From Caryophanales bacterium UBA6768 (GTDB lineage Bacteria; Bacillota; Bacilli; Bacillales_D; Amphibacillaceae), in NCBI GenBank assembly GCA_002453315.1, contig DKGO01000205.1, positions 1 through 53,809 on the forward strand: a stretch of DNA of 53,809 nucleotides. The letters are read 5' to 3'. How positions within the stretch are numbered: the stretch's first letter is position 1; each line of letters starts with the position of its first letter. The notes under the pieces are model-generated. The model had not been told where the DNA came from. It did no database searches and worked only from the letters and a program-made list of their open reading frames with translations. Of this stretch, positions 1 to 8,748 are shown in pieces. The translations under genes were made by a program, and so were the position numbers.

Positions 1-297
1 TTTAATTTAAATAAAGTATGTGATTTTCAGGGAGTACCCGTGCTAAATATTAATGATTTAGCAAATGCGGTGAAACCAGTTGTTTTACCGGGAGAAGAAA
101 TTGTTATTCAAGTGATTAAGGATGGGAAAGAACAAAAACAAGGAATTGCTTATTTAGATGATGGTACAATGATTGTTGTAGAAAGTGGTCAAGATTACAT
201 TGGGAAGACAATCGAGGTCATTATAACGAGTGTGTTACAGACTTCGGCCGGCAGAATGATCTTTGCAAAACCAAAAGCATTAGAAAAAGCACAATAA
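1..297 (+). CDS. yacL: YacL-type PIN/TRAM-domain protein, C-terminal fragment
   Basis: Partial gene: the reading frame is open from base 1, so only the last 98 residues are visible. They form a TRAM-type RNA-binding beta domain (about residues 28-92 of the fragment) with the family's [16 protein letters not shown] and [11 protein letters not shown] segments. In Bacillus, YacL is a membrane-anchored PIN-domain (putative nuclease) protein; the PIN and membrane parts lie outside the window. The GTG at 40 is an internal valine codon, not a start. A strong terminator follows. In B. subtilis ispD and ispF come next, but here the next gene is gltX. Confidence 0.9.
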   Translation, partial: FNLNKVCDFQGVPVLNINDLANAVKPVVLPGEEIVIQVIKDGKEQKQGIAYLDDGTMIVVESGQDYIGKTIEVIITSVLQTSAGRMIFAKPKALEKAQ

Positions 298-319
298 TCG
301 TAGTAAAATAGATGTCATG

Positions 320-349
320 AGTGATAACACCTTATGTTATCACTTTTTA
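320..349 (+). terminator. Rho-independent terminator after yacL
   Basis: A perfect 9-bp stem AGTGATAAC/GTTATCACT with a 7-nt loop is followed by TTTT. It separates yacL from gltX, so gltX should have its own promoter, although none is obvious in the remaining 60 bases. Confidence 0.85.
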
Positions 350-424
350 TTGGTGTGAGCTAAATAGAAAAACATAAGGTGTAAAATATTACATTAGCTG
401 TCGCAAATGGAAGGGGAAGAATAC

Positions 425-1894
425 ATGTCAAAGCAAGTACGTGTGCGTTATGCACCAAGTCCAACAGGAGATCTCCATATAGGGAATGCCCGTACAGCAT
501 TATTTAACTATTTATATGCGAGACATTTTAATGGAAAATTTATTATTCGAACAGAAGATACTGATGCTAAACGAAATGTCGAAGGTGGCGAAGAAAGTCA
601 ATTAACCTTTTTGAAATGGTTAGGACTTGATTGGGATGAGGCTGCTGATATTGGTGGAGATTATGGCCCTTATCGTCAATCAGAAAGATTATCAATTTAT
701 AAAAAATATATTGACATCTTAATAGAAAAAGATTTAGCATATGAATGTTTTATGACAGAAGAGGAACTAGAAACCGAAAGAGAAAAACAACGTGCCAAAG
801 GACAAGTGCCAAAGTATTCGGGAGCACATAGCCGTTTAACAGAAGAACAAAAAGAAGCCTTTCGCAAAGAAGGCCGGTCACCCTCTATTCGTGTTCGTGT
901 TCCGGAAGATAAAATGTTCACATTTGAAGATATTGTCCGGGGGGAAATTTCATTTCACTCAAGCGATTTTGGTGACTGGGTCATCGTGAAAAAAGATGGC
1001 ATGCCAACGTATAATTTTGCAGCCGTTATCGATGATTATTTAATGGAAATCTCCCATGTATTAAGAGGGGAAGAGCATATTTCAAATACTCCACGCCAAA
1101 TGATGATATATGATGCACTTGGTTGGGAGGCCCCTAAGTTTGGGCATATGACTCTGATCTTAAATGAAGACAGAAAAAAATTAAGCAAACGTGATCAACA
1201 TATAGTTCAGTTTATTGAGCAGTACAAAAACTTAGGCTTTTTACCAGAAGCATTATTTAATTTTATTTCACTACTTGGTTGGTCTCCTGTTGGTGAAGAA
1301 GAAATATTTAGCCAAGAAACTTTAATTGAAATTTTTGATCCCGAACGATTGTCTACATCAGCGGCTATATTTGATCAACAAAAATTAGAGTGGATGAATG
1401 GTGAATATATTAAGCAAACATCAGCAGAAAAAGTAATTCAACTCTCTCTTCCGCATTTAGAAAAGGCAGGAAAATTATCACAAACGCCAGCTGAAAAGGA
1501 ATTAAATTGGGTGAAGGAAGTCATTTTATTATACCAAGAACAGCTTCGTTACGGTGCGGAAATTGTCACATTAACCGAATTGTTTTTTAAAGATGACATT
1601 CTACTTGATGAAGAATCATTAAAAATTTTAAAAGAAGACCAGGCTATTGAGGTGTTGCAAGTTTTTACGGATAAATTAATTCATTTGGATGAATTTACTG
1701 ATGAGCAAATTAAAGATCAAATTAAGGCGACACAAAAGGAAACAAAACATCGTGGAAAAAAATTATTCATGCCAATCCGGGTAGCAACAACTGGTCAGAC
1801 ACATGGGCCGGAATTGCCTAAAGCCATTGAATTAATAGGCAAGGAAATGGTATTAAATCGTTTGGACCGAATATTAAATGAAATTGGAGCTTAA
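425..1894 (+). CDS. gltX: glutamyl-tRNA synthetase
   Basis: Class I aminoacyl-tRNA synthetase that charges tRNA-Glu; in Bacillaceae it also charges tRNA-Gln, which is then amidated by GatCAB (family knowledge). The 489-residue product has the usual length. The class I HIGH signature appears as HIGN (residues 18-21), and the KMSKS loop as KLSKR (252-256). The anticodon-binding C-terminal half is complete. An ATG at 407 is in frame, but the ribosome binding site GGAAGGGGA (409-417) lies downstream of it and fits ATG 425, giving the canonical N-terminus [17 protein letters not shown]-box-controlled cys operon follows 350 bp downstream. Confidence 0.97.
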   Translation: MSKQVRVRYAPSPTGDLHIGNARTALFNYLYARHFNGKFIIRTEDTDAKRNVEGGEESQLTFLKWLGLDWDEAADIGGDYGPYRQSERLSIYKKYIDILIEKDLAYECFMTEEELETEREKQRAKGQVPKYSGAHSRLTEEQKEAFRKEGRSPSIRVRVPEDKMFTFEDIVRGEISFHSSDFGDWVIVKKDGMPTYNFAAVIDDYLMEISHVLRGEEHISNTPRQMMIYDALGWEAPKFGHMTLILNEDRKKLSKRDQHIVQFIEQYKNLGFLPEALFNFISLLGWSPVGEEEIFSQETLIEIFDPERLSTSAAIFDQQKLEWMNGEYIKQTSAEKVIQLSLPHLEKAGKLSQTPAEKELNWVKEVILLYQEQLRYGAEIVTLTELFFKDDILLDEESLKILKEDQAIEVLQVFTDKLIHLDEFTDEQIKDQIKATQKETKHRGKKLFMPIRVATTGQTHGPELPKAIELIGKEMVLNRLDRILNEIGA

Positions 1895-1898
1895 ATAG

Positions 1899-1927
1899 TT
1901 CACATTTTCTTTCTTGTATAATATAGT
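1899..1927 (+). promoter_or_regulatory. Promoter of the cysE-cysS T-box leader
   Basis: TTCACA (1899-1904) and TATAGT (1922-1927) are separated by 17 bp, a reasonable SigA promoter. An alternative -10, TATAAT at 1917, has no matching -35. Transcription would begin near 1934, just ahead of the T-box leader. Confidence 0.55.
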
Positions 1928-1933
1928 AAGAAT

Positions 1934-2218
1934 ACAAACAGAAGTTAGCTAAAGGTAATTTAATAAAATGAAAATTTTGAAGAGGAAAAGTAGATAGAAA
2001 CATGCTTATTAAGAGAAAGTCATCTTAGGCTGAAAGTGACTTTGAGCATTTCTTTTGAAAATGCCCCTCTGAGTCCATTATGGAATCGAGTATATAATGG
2101 CGGTGACGTACCGTTAACAACGCAAAAGTTGAAGGAATCGTTTTAAGTCCTTAAACAGAGTGGAACCGCGCATATTACAAGCGTCTCTGTGTATTTAATT
2201 ACATAGGGACGTTTTTTA
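1934..2218 (+). ncRNA. T-box riboswitch leader (probably Cys-tRNA responsive)
   Basis: The T-box signature GAGTGGAACCGCG (2158-2170) is followed by an intrinsic terminator, with arms 2181-2193 and 2200-2212 and then a T run. Stem I appears to close between AGAGG (1981-1985) and CCTCT (about 2066-2070), with an AGTA S-turn-like element at about 1989. A TGC triplet (2062-2064) next to the stem base is the tentative Cys specifier. Uncharged tRNA would pair with the leader and favour the antiterminator, switching on cysE-cysS, the genes for cysteine supply and charging. The T-box call is firm; the exact specifier is an inference. Confidence 0.9.
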
Positions 2219-2246
2219 TTGTTTCTAAAAGTAGGAGGTATGAATC

Positions 2247-2915
2247 ATGGGTGCATTCAAACGAATGCGAGAAGATATAGATGTTGTTTTTGAACAAGAC
2301 CCGGCGGCACGTACGTATTTAGAAGTGATTCTGACCTATTCGGGTTTACATGCGATTATTGCCCATCGAATTGCTCATCGATTTTTTAAATGGAAATTAT
2401 ATTTTATTGCAAGAATGGTATCACAAATAAGCCGTTTTTTTACAGGGATAGAAATCCATCCGGGCGCAATAATTGGTCGAAGATTTTTTATTGACCATGG
2501 AATGGGCGTTGTCATTGGTGAAACATGTGAAATTGGTGACAATGTTACCATCTATCAAGGCGTAACACTTGGTGGTACGGGTCACGAAAAAGGAAAACGT
2601 CACCCAACCATTAAGGATAACGTCCTTATAGCAGCAGGTGCAAAGGTGTTAGGTAACATAACAATCCATAAAAATTCTAAAGTAGGTGCGGGTTCCGTTG
2701 TATTAAAAGAGGTACCTGAAGGTGCAACTGTTGTAGGAATACCTGGTCGTATTGTCAAACAAAATGGAAAACGAATTAGTCAAAAGTTAGACCATCATAT
2801 GCTCCCAGATCCAGTACTGGACCGTTTACAAGAGTTACAAAAGGAAGTAGATGAATTAAAAAAAGGATTAAACAAAATGAAAGAGGGAAATGAATATGAC
2901 CATCACCATGTATAA
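2247..2915 (+). CDS. cysE: serine O-acetyltransferase
   Basis: Transfers acetyl from acetyl-CoA to L-serine, the first step of cysteine synthesis. The 222-residue protein has the helical N-terminal domain (about 1-65), a left-handed beta helix of hexapeptide repeats (about 68-170), and the catalytic segment [11 protein letters not shown] with His84. A basic/acidic heptad-like tail (about 190-213) could be a coiled coil. Start ATG 2247 is preceded by GTAGGAGGT. The last 20 bp overlap the start of cysS, indicating translational coupling under the T-box. It is the short Bacillus-type form lacking the long N-terminus of enteric CysE. Confidence 0.96.
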   Translation: MGAFKRMREDIDVVFEQDPAARTYLEVILTYSGLHAIIAHRIAHRFFKWKLYFIARMVSQISRFFTGIEIHPGAIIGRRFFIDHGMGVVIGETCEIGDNVTIYQGVTLGGTGHEKGKRHPTIKDNVLIAAGAKVLGNITIHKNSKVGAGSVVLKEVPEGATVVGIPGRIVKQNGKRISQKLDHHMLPDPVLDRLQELQKEVDELKKGLNKMKEGNEYDHHHV

Positions 2916-4293
2916 TACATTAACGAGAAAAAAGGAAGTTTTTAAACCAATCATACCGAAAAAAGTGATGATGTACGTTTGTGGTCCAACAGTATATAAT
3001 TATATTCATATAGGCAATGCACGACCTGCCATCGTCTTTGATACAGTTCGTCGTTATTTAGAGTATAAAGGCTATGATGTAAATTACGTCCTTAATTTTA
3101 CAGATGTGGACGATAAAATTATTGATGCTGCAAAAAAGCAAAATGAGAAAGTGCAAGACATTACGAACCGATATATTGATGCCTATTTAAAAGATGTTCA
3201 ACAATTAGGTGTAAAAGAGGCGACACATCACCCACGTGTTACAGAAACGATGGATGAGATAATTTCATTTATTGAACAATTGATCGCAAAAGGCTTTGCA
3301 TATGAAGAGGAAGGTGATGTCTATTTTAAACCAAGAGAGTTTGAACAATATGGGAAGCTATCTGATCAATCAGTTGACGAATTACGGGCAGGCGCTCGGA
3401 TTAAGATTGGGGAAAAGAAACATGATCCACTTGATTTTGCACTATGGAAACAAGCAAAAGAAGGTGAAATTGCTTGGGATTCCCCATGGGGAAAAGGTCG
3501 ACCTGGTTGGCATATTGAATGTTCAGCAATGGCCAAAAAGTATTTAGCGGATACAATAGATATCCATGCGGGTGGTCAGGACTTAACTTTTCCACACCAT
3601 GAAAATGAAATTGCCCAATCGGAGGCGTTAAATGAACAGCCATTTGCCAATTATTGGCTTCATAACGGATATATGAATATTGATGATGAGAAAATGTCTA
3701 AGTCATTAAATAATTTTATTTTAACAAAAGACTTATTGGCAGAGCATGATCCGATGGTATTACGGTTTTTTATGCTAAGCGTCCACTACCGTAATCCTAT
3801 TAATTTTACTGAGGAATTGCTTAATGGTGCAAAAAATAGTTTTGAAAGAATTAAATTAGCTTACCTCAATCTTGGTCATCGTGAAAAAATGAGTGCCAAC
3901 ATTGGTAATAATGAAAAAAATTGGTTACAAAAAATCGATGCTTATCGGTCAGACTTCGAAAAAGCGATGGATGATGATTTTAATACAGCTAATGCGATTA
4001 CGGTTTTATTTGAACTTGCTAGAGAAGCTAACGTTTATTTAGAACAAAATCAAACTTCCAAAAAGGTATTGCAACATTTCCGTGAACAAATGGTCACGTT
4101 ACTACAACTATTAGGCATTACATTGGAAGAAGAACAATTACTAGATGAAGACATCAATACATTGATTGAAGCGAGAGAATTAGCTAGAAAAAATAAAGAC
4201 TATGAGAAAGCCGACGCCATCAGAGACAAATTAAAACAGGAAAATATTGTTTTGGAAGATACAGCACAGGGCATCCGCTGGCGTAGGCAATAA
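2896..4293 (+). CDS. cysS: cysteinyl-tRNA synthetase
   Basis: Class I synthetase charging tRNA-Cys. The 465-residue product shows HIGN (38-41), KMSKS (266-270) and the zinc site beginning at Cys29 ([13 protein letters not shown]) and continuing in HIECSAMA and [12 protein letters not shown]. An upstream in-frame ATG at 2890 is only 2-3 bases from the ribosome binding site GAGGG (2883-2887). ATG 2896 has normal spacing and gives the family N-terminus MTIT. It overlaps cysE and shares its T-box control, so cysteine synthesis and use respond to the same tRNA. Confidence 0.96.
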   Translation: MTITMYNTLTRKKEVFKPIIPKKVMMYVCGPTVYNYIHIGNARPAIVFDTVRRYLEYKGYDVNYVLNFTDVDDKIIDAAKKQNEKVQDITNRYIDAYLKDVQQLGVKEATHHPRVTETMDEIISFIEQLIAKGFAYEEEGDVYFKPREFEQYGKLSDQSVDELRAGARIKIGEKKHDPLDFALWKQAKEGEIAWDSPWGKGRPGWHIECSAMAKKYLADTIDIHAGGQDLTFPHHENEIAQSEALNEQPFANYWLHNGYMNIDDEKMSKSLNNFILTKDLLAEHDPMVLRFFMLSVHYRNPINFTEELLNGAKNSFERIKLAYLNLGHREKMSANIGNNEKNWLQKIDAYRSDFEKAMDDDFNTANAITVLFELAREANVYLEQNQTSKKVLQHFREQMVTLLQLLGITLEEEQLLDEDINTLIEARELARKNKDYEKADAIRDKLKQENIVLEDTAQGIRWRRQ

Positions 4294-4316
4294 ATGATCA
4301 ACTGTTGAGGTGAGAT

Positions 4317-4712
4317 ATGACGGTAGATGTAGAACAGTTAAATAGTTTAGTATTAGCCTATATGGGTGACGCCATATTTGAATTACATGTTCGGGAACAT
4401 TTAATTGAGTCAGGGAAAGTGAATCCACGTGAGCTACAACACCGGGCAGTCAAATTTGTTTCAGCGAATGCACAATCGGCAATATTGCATCATTTCCAAG
4501 AACAGCAATTTATTTTGAAGGAAGAAATGAGCATTATCAGACGTGGTAGAAATGCAAGATCAAAAACAATTCCTAAAAACACATCAATTCAAGCATATCG
4601 GGAATCAACAGCATTAGAGGCACTATTGGGTTATCATTACTTAAAAGGCAATGATGAACGATTACAAGAAATAATAAATAAAGCGATAAATTTTGTTAAT
4701 GGGCAAAAGTAG
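4317..4712 (+). CDS. mrnC: mini-ribonuclease III
   Basis: Dimeric RNase III-fold enzyme without a dsRNA-binding domain, which matures the ends of 23S rRNA in Bacillus. The 131-residue length is typical. The catalytic-domain hallmarks are LAYMGDAIFE (Asp18) and the TALEALLGYHYL segment (Glu101). The RRGRNA motif in the middle is also characteristic. ATG 4317 follows TGAGGTGAGA and lies 23 bp after cysS, so it is probably cotranscribed. Its place between cysS and rlmB is conserved in Bacillaceae. Confidence 0.95.
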   Translation: MTVDVEQLNSLVLAYMGDAIFELHVREHLIESGKVNPRELQHRAVKFVSANAQSAILHHFQEQQFILKEEMSIIRRGRNARSKTIPKNTSIQAYRESTALEALLGYHYLKGNDERLQEIINKAINFVNGQK

Positions 4713-4808
4713 TGGGGCATTTTTAGTTTGCGAAGAATGTCAAAAAATGATGAAAAACTAAATAAATTGTCATATTGAATTTAGAAGATACATGGAGTGG
4801 GGAAAAGA

Positions 4809-5555
4809 ATGAGTGAAGAAATGATTATAGGAAAAAATCCTGTATTAGAGTCGTTACAATCCAAAAGAACTGTCTATAAAATCCTTTTATCGGATCAATT
4901 AAACAAAAAGGTTGAAACTGATCTTATGAAAGAGGCAGGGAGGAAAAATGTTCCTATTCAGAAAGTAACACGGGCCAAGTTGGATAAATTAGCAAATGGA
5001 AAACACCAAGGAATAATTGCCTTCGTTCAATCATATGAATTTGTCTCCATTCCCCACATCTTAAAAAAGGCACAACAGAAAAATGAATTACCTTTTCTCA
5101 TCTTATTAGATGAACTTGAAGACCCCCATAATTTAGGGGCAATTCTACGAACAGCTGATGCAACAGGTGTTCACGGAGTGATTATTTCAAAACATCGATC
5201 AGTAGGCCTGACAAGCACCGTTGCAAAGGCATCAGTGGGTGCAATTGAACATGTGCCGGTAGCTAGGGTGACAAACATGACCCAAACAATTAAACAACTG
5301 AAGAAAGAACATATCTGGGTAATTGGTACAGATGGACAAGCCCCAAAAGATTATCGAACAATTGAGTCAAAATTACCAATAGCCATCGTCATCGGGAATG
5401 AAGGTAAAGGAATTAGTCGTCTAGTGAAAGAACAATGTGATTGGTTAATCCATATTCCGATGAAAGGTAAAATTTCCTCATTAAATGCTTCAGTAGCAGG
5501 AGGGTTGTTAATGTATGAAGTATATAGAAAAAGGCATTCAATAGGTGATCAATAA
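4809..5555 (+). CDS. rlmB: 23S rRNA 2'-O-methyltransferase of the SpoU/TrmH (RlmB) family
   Basis: SPOUT-class methyltransferase, likely modifying 23S rRNA (Gm2251-type site in E. coli RlmB; the Bacillus target is inferred). The 248-residue protein has an N-terminal L30e-like substrate-binding domain (about 5-75, starting IIGKNPVLES). The knotted catalytic domain follows, with motif 1 (DPHNLGAILRTADA), motif 2 (IGNEGKGIS) and motif 3 (SLNASVAGGLLMYE). GTG 4797 is in frame, but the GGAGTGGGG ribosome binding site favours ATG 4809. Its stop overlaps the next start as TAATG. Confidence 0.93.
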   Translation: MSEEMIIGKNPVLESLQSKRTVYKILLSDQLNKKVETDLMKEAGRKNVPIQKVTRAKLDKLANGKHQGIIAFVQSYEFVSIPHILKKAQQKNELPFLILLDELEDPHNLGAILRTADATGVHGVIISKHRSVGLTSTVAKASVGAIEHVPVARVTNMTQTIKQLKKEHIWVIGTDGQAPKDYRTIESKLPIAIVIGNEGKGISRLVKEQCDWLIHIPMKGKISSLNASVAGGLLMYEVYRKRHSIGDQ

Positions 5556-6061
5556 TGGAGATACTAGTAGTAGATGGCTATAATATCATTGGAGATTGGG
5601 AAGAATTAAGACGGCTTAAACGGGTTGATATTAACCATGCAAGAAACCGATTAATAGAAATGCTCATAGAATACCAAGCATATACAGGTAATAAAGTTAT
5701 CATCGTTTTTGACGCCATGTATGTAAAAGGAATAGAAAGTCGAAAAAAGCAGAATAATGTAGAAATAATTTATACACGTGAAGATGAGACAGCTGATGAA
5801 TATATTGAAAAGTTAGTAGGTTCTTTAATTAATGTAAAAAACAAGGTATATGTCGCCACTTCTGATTACATGGAACAAAGGACAATTTTTAGTAGAGGAG
5901 CACTAAGGCTATCAGCTAGAGAATTACAAATAGAAATGCAGGGGATGAGTACAACTATTGCGATTCAGCTTAAAAAAACATATAGTGAAAAACCAAAAAC
6001 TAGAATTACAATGAATAAAAAGATATTGAACAAAATGGAAAGATGGCGACGTGGGAACTAA
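5555..6061 (+). CDS. rae1: NYN-domain ribosome-associated endoribonuclease (YacP/Rae1)
   Basis: The 168-residue protein is a PIN-like NYN nuclease: VVDGYNIIG near the start (Asp7), then VFDAMY and the acidic TREDETADEYIE segment supply the metal-binding carboxylates. The B. subtilis homologue Rae1 (YacP) enters the ribosomal A site and cuts certain mRNAs during translation. It starts with ATG 5555 overlapping the rlmB stop (TAATG), so it is translationally coupled to it. The C-terminus is basic, fitting RNA or ribosome contact. Confidence 0.9.
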   Translation: MEILVVDGYNIIGDWEELRRLKRVDINHARNRLIEMLIEYQAYTGNKVIIVFDAMYVKGIESRKKQNNVEIIYTREDETADEYIEKLVGSLINVKNKVYVATSDYMEQRTIFSRGALRLSARELQIEMQGMSTTIAIQLKKTYSEKPKTRITMNKKILNKMERWRRGN

Positions 6062-6107
6062 ATATTTGTTATTTTAAAACGCAAAAGTAATATATTGGTA
6101 TTTCCTA

Positions 6108-6137
6108 TTGACTATTTAAAAGACTTCACTGTATACT
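6108..6137 (+). promoter_or_regulatory. Promoter of sigH
   Basis: TTGACT (6108-6113) and TATACT (6132-6137) with an 18-bp spacer lie 41 bp before the sigH start. This is a SigA-type promoter, which would let sigH be expressed separately from the upstream genes. Confidence 0.7.
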
Positions 6138-6177
6138 GTTCATTACACTATAAAAATAGAAATGGGGTAGAATACGA

Positions 6178-6822
6178 GTGCTAAGTAATCCTATACGAGA
6201 AACTCTTGTCTTAGATGAACTGTCAGATGAAGAAATTGTCTTAGAAATTCACGGTGGAAATGTACAGGCTTTTGATATTTTAATTAAAAAATACGAAAAC
6301 ATTGTCCGCCACAAGGTAAGAACATATTTTTTAATAGGAAGCGACAGAGAGGATGTTGTGCAAGAAGGTTATATCGGCTTATACAAAGCAATATGTGATT
6401 TTGACAAAGGCAAACAAACAGCATTTCGCTCATTTGCCGAAATGTGTATTACTAGACAAATTATTACTTCTATTAAATCTGCTACTAGACTTAAACATAC
6501 ACCTCTCAATTCTTATATTTCACTATACAAACCAGTCCATGATGAATATTCCGAAAGAACCCTATTAGACACGATTAACAATCACTTTTCACAAGACCCA
6601 TTAAATACACTTTTAAAACAAGAAGAACGCGCATATATCCAAACACAATTACTGAAAACATTAACTAGATTGGAGCATAGTGTATTGGATTTTTACATAC
6701 AAGGATACTCGTATGAAGAAATTGCTTCAAAATTACAACGTAGAGAAAAGTCGATTGACAATGCCCTACAAAGAATTAAACGTAAAGTTAATCAAATGAT
6801 TGAAAAAAAGGAAATTATATAA
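6178..6822 (+). CDS. sigH: RNA polymerase sigma-H factor (early sporulation/stationary phase)
   Basis: Sigma-70 family factor of 214 residues. Region 2 is clear (DREDVVQEGYIGLYKAI; then the FAEMCITRQIITSIKSATR stretch of 2.3-2.4), and region 4 has a helix-turn-helix (YSYEEIASKLQRREKSID). SigH drives stationary-phase, competence and sporulation genes, so its presence argues for a spore former. The start is GTG 6178 with GGGGT 9 bp upstream; no better in-frame start is visible. It sits between rae1 and rpmG, as in Bacillus. Confidence 0.94.
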   Translation: MLSNPIRETLVLDELSDEEIVLEIHGGNVQAFDILIKKYENIVRHKVRTYFLIGSDREDVVQEGYIGLYKAICDFDKGKQTAFRSFAEMCITRQIITSIKSATRLKHTPLNSYISLYKPVHDEYSERTLLDTINNHFSQDPLNTLLKQEERAYIQTQLLKTLTRLEHSVLDFYIQGYSYEEIASKLQRREKSIDNALQRIKRKVNQMIEKKEII

Positions 6823-6828
6823 TTCTCA

Positions 6829-6843
6829 ATGAAAGCGCTTAAT
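6829..6843 (+). promoter_or_regulatory. cre-like site (possible CcpA operator)
   Basis: ATGAAAGCGCTTAAT begins 7 bp after the sigH stop and contains the palindrome AAGCGCTT. It fits most of the cre consensus but lacks the final CA. It lies about 70 bp ahead of the rpmG promoter. A chance match is possible. Confidence 0.3.
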
Positions 6844-6897
6844 CATAATAAGTGAAAATTCCCTGTGACAAAATTAAAATCACATGACAAGTTATGA

Positions 6898-6926
6898 TTG
6901 ACACAAAAATAGAAGCATGGTACATT
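6898..6926 (+). promoter_or_regulatory. Promoter of rpmG-secE
   Basis: TTGACA (6898-6903), 17 bp, then TGG-TACATT (extended -10; TACATT 6921-6926). It lies 32 bp before rpmG. Confidence 0.7.
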
Positions 6927-6957
6927 GTAATGAGAAAAATGGTAGAATGGTGAAGAG

Positions 6958-7107
6958 ATGGGAAATAAAATTATTTTATCTTGTTCGGTTTGTGCAAGCC
7001 GTAACTATACGACTAATAAAAATCAGTCATCTAGCCCCGAAAGATTAACCGTTAAAAAATATTGTAAAAGTTGTAAAATTCATACAATTCATAAAGAAAC
7101 AAAGTAG
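6958..7107 (+). CDS. rpmG: 50S ribosomal protein L33, zinc-ribbon type
   Basis: A 49-residue gene, [17 protein letters not shown] onward, ending HTIHKETK. It has two CxxC pairs (Cys9/Cys12 and Cys36/Cys39), so it is the zinc-binding form of L33; many bacilli also carry zinc-free copies elsewhere that replace it under zinc starvation. The start ATG 6958 follows GGTGAAGAG. The position just before secE is the conserved one. L33 sits near the E site of the large subunit. Confidence 0.93.
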   Translation: MGNKIILSCSVCASRNYTTNKNQSSSPERLTVKKYCKSCKIHTIHKETK

Positions 7108-7131
7108 ATAGAATAAGTTGGAGGAAGCATT

Positions 7132-7320
7132 GTGAAAATTGTTAACTTTTTTAAAGACGTTACACGAGAAATGAAAAAAGTTTCATGGCCAAGGGGACGT
7201 GAACTTTTCAGTTATACAGTAACAGTCGTTGTCACCGTTGCATTTGTTGCGTTATTTTTTGCAGTCATAGATTTAGGTATTTCACAGGTATTAAGTAATT
7301 TGTCTTTTTTGAATAACTAA
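7132..7320 (+). CDS. secE: preprotein translocase subunit SecE
   Basis: Short single-span SecE of 62 residues, typical of Gram-positive bacteria. The amphipathic cytoplasmic helix MKKVSWPRGREL is the conserved signature, followed by one membrane helix (about residues 25-53). It clamps SecY in the translocon. GTG 7132 follows TTGGAGGAAG. It is cotranscribed with rpmG (24 bp gap) and followed by a terminator that separates it from nusG. Confidence 0.95.
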   Translation: MKIVNFFKDVTREMKKVSWPRGRELFSYTVTVVVTVAFVALFFAVIDLGISQVLSNLSFLNN

Positions 7321-7361
7321 TGGCTTTTTATGGTATAGTAAATATGATATCATTTCAGTAG

Positions 7362-7386
7362 AAAACCCGCTGGAACGGGTTTTTTA
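7362..7386 (+). terminator. Rho-independent terminator after secE
   Basis: Stem AAAACCCG/CGGGTTTT (7362-7369 with 7376-7383), 6-nt loop, then further T residues. Confidence 0.85.
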
Positions 7387-7467
7387 ATGTTGTCATGATT
7401 AATAATTATTCAGTGAACACTTATTAGGTCAGAGTGTTGAAAGATTAAAAGATAAGGAGTGAATATG

Positions 7468-8001
7468 ATGGAGAAAAACTGGTATGTAATCCATACGTAT
7501 TCGGGATACGAAAATAAAGTAAAAATGAATCTTGAAAAACGGGTAGAAACGATGGGAATGGAAGATAAAATTTTTCGTGTTATTGTACCTGAAGAAGAAG
7601 AAACAGAATATAAAGATGGTAAAAAGAAAGTTTCTAAAAAGAAATTTTTCCCTGGATATGTTTTAGCGGAAATGATCATGACTGATGATTCCTGGTATGT
7701 TGTAAGGAATACACCTGGTGTCACTGGATTTGTAGGTTCAAGTGGTCAAGGTACCAAACCAACGCCTCTATTTCAACATGAAGTAGATACGTTATTAAAG
7801 AGAATTGGCATGAAAGAATCTAAGGTAAAAGTAGATTTTTCACTAAAAGAAAACGTAAGAGTGATCGATGGTCCATTTGCCAATCATCTTGGTACTATAG
7901 AACATATAGATGCTGAAAAGCAAAAAGTAAAAGTACATGTTAATTTATTTGGTCGGGATACCCCGGTAGAACTAGAGTTTTCACAAATTGATAAAGAGTA
8001 A
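7468..8001 (+). CDS. nusG: transcription termination/antitermination factor NusG
   Basis: Binds the RNA polymerase clamp; in Bacillus it promotes sequence-dependent pausing and shapes Rho action. The NGN domain (about 1-110) begins KNWYVIHTYSGYENKVK and includes FFPGYVL and RNTPGVTGFVG. The C-terminal KOW domain (about 125-177) contains VIDGPFANHLGTIEHID. GTG 7459 and ATG 7465 are in frame, but AAGGAG (7454-7459) is best spaced for ATG 7468, which gives the usual 177 residues. Confidence 0.95.
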   Translation: MEKNWYVIHTYSGYENKVKMNLEKRVETMGMEDKIFRVIVPEEEETEYKDGKKKVSKKKFFPGYVLAEMIMTDDSWYVVRNTPGVTGFVGSSGQGTKPTPLFQHEVDTLLKRIGMKESKVKVDFSLKENVRVIDGPFANHLGTIEHIDAEKQKVKVHVNLFGRDTPVELEFSQIDKE

Positions 8002-8042
8002 CATGTTTTTTATCACCCAGGGTGTAAAACTTTAATTAATAT

Positions 8043-8076
8043 CTAGCCGGATAAAACTAAATTGGCTAGTTAATTT
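8043..8076 (+). terminator. Possible weak terminator after nusG
   Basis: CTAGCC (8043-8048) pairs with GGCTAG (8064-8069) over a 15-nt loop and is followed by TTAATTTC rather than a clean T run. It lies just before the rplK promoter. Confidence 0.4.
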
Positions 8077-8077
8077 C

Positions 8078-8106
8078 TTGTATTTCAAAATAGTTTATGC
8101 TAGAAT
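8078..8106 (+). promoter_or_regulatory. Promoter of rplK-rplA
   Basis: TTGTAT (8078-8083), 17 bp, then TGC-TAGAAT, an extended -10 (TAGAAT 8101-8106). A palindrome covers the expected start point (see the next entry). Confidence 0.65.
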
Positions 8107-8108
8107 TC

Positions 8109-8127
8109 TTTTGTCAGACTGACAAAA
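8109..8127. promoter_or_regulatory. Palindrome at the predicted rplK transcription start
   Basis: TTTTGTCAGACTGACAAAA has perfect 9-bp arms around one base. It lies at about -4 to +15 of the rplK promoter. A third TTTTGTCA occurs at 8142-8149. It could be an operator, or an mRNA 5' hairpin with an 8-bp stem and GAC loop. No known regulator is assigned. Confidence 0.45.
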
Positions 8128-8249
8128 TATTGCTAAATTAATTTTGTCATGTATGATGCTACATGCTTACGTGTGTAGAATTTGAGTGGGAGGGAACTTG
8201 GAACAAGAACCCATTTACCACATCACGAACTAGTGAGGAGGTGTGTTTC

Positions 8250-8675
8250 GTGGCTAAAAAAGTAATCAATATTGTAAAATTACAAATCCCTGCGGGTAAA
8301 GCAAATCCTGCTCCACCGGTAGGTCCTGCTTTAGGTCAAGCTGGTATTAACATTATGGGATTTTGTAAAGAATTTAATGCACAAACACAAGATCAGGCTG
8401 GGATGATTATTCCGGTTGAAATATCGGTGTTTGAAGATCGTTCATTTACATTTATTACAAAAACACCACCAGCAGCGATTTTACTTAAAAAAGCTGCCGG
8501 CATTGATAAAGCATCTGGTGAACCAAACGTTAAAAAGGTCGGTACAGTTAAACGTGCACAAGTAAAAGAAATTGCAGAAACAAAAATGCAAGATTTAAAT
8601 GCTGCTGATATTGAAGCAGCTATGCGCTTAGTTGAAGGTACAGCCCGTAGCATGGGAATTACAGTAGAAGATTAA
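8250..8675 (+). CDS. rplK: 50S ribosomal protein L11
   Basis: Forms the base of the GTPase-activating stalk and is needed for RelA-type activation. The N-terminal domain holds the proline-rich segment [15 protein letters not shown] (thiostrepton-region neighbour). The C-terminal RNA-binding domain is intact. An open frame extends upstream to 8163, but GTG 8250 with GAGGAGGTG upstream gives the canonical 141-residue protein beginning (V/M)[11 protein letters not shown]. Confidence 0.97.
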   Translation: MAKKVINIVKLQIPAGKANPAPPVGPALGQAGINIMGFCKEFNAQTQDQAGMIIPVEISVFEDRSFTFITKTPPAAILLKKAAGIDKASGEPNVKKVGTVKRAQVKEIAETKMQDLNAADIEAAMRLVEGTARSMGITVED

Positions 8676-8748
8676 CTTCATTTCATTGCTGTTGTACATT
8701 CAACGTGGGAGGAAATTCCGTTAATACCACAATGAAGGAGGATAAGAA

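Noticed and set aside
8109..8127. Intrinsic terminator for nusG
   Set aside because: It lies downstream of the rplK promoter at the start point, has a 1-3 nt loop and no clean T tract as a terminator.
8163..8249. N-terminal extension of L11
   Set aside because: Upstream codons do not match the family and the strong ribosome binding site points to GTG 8250.
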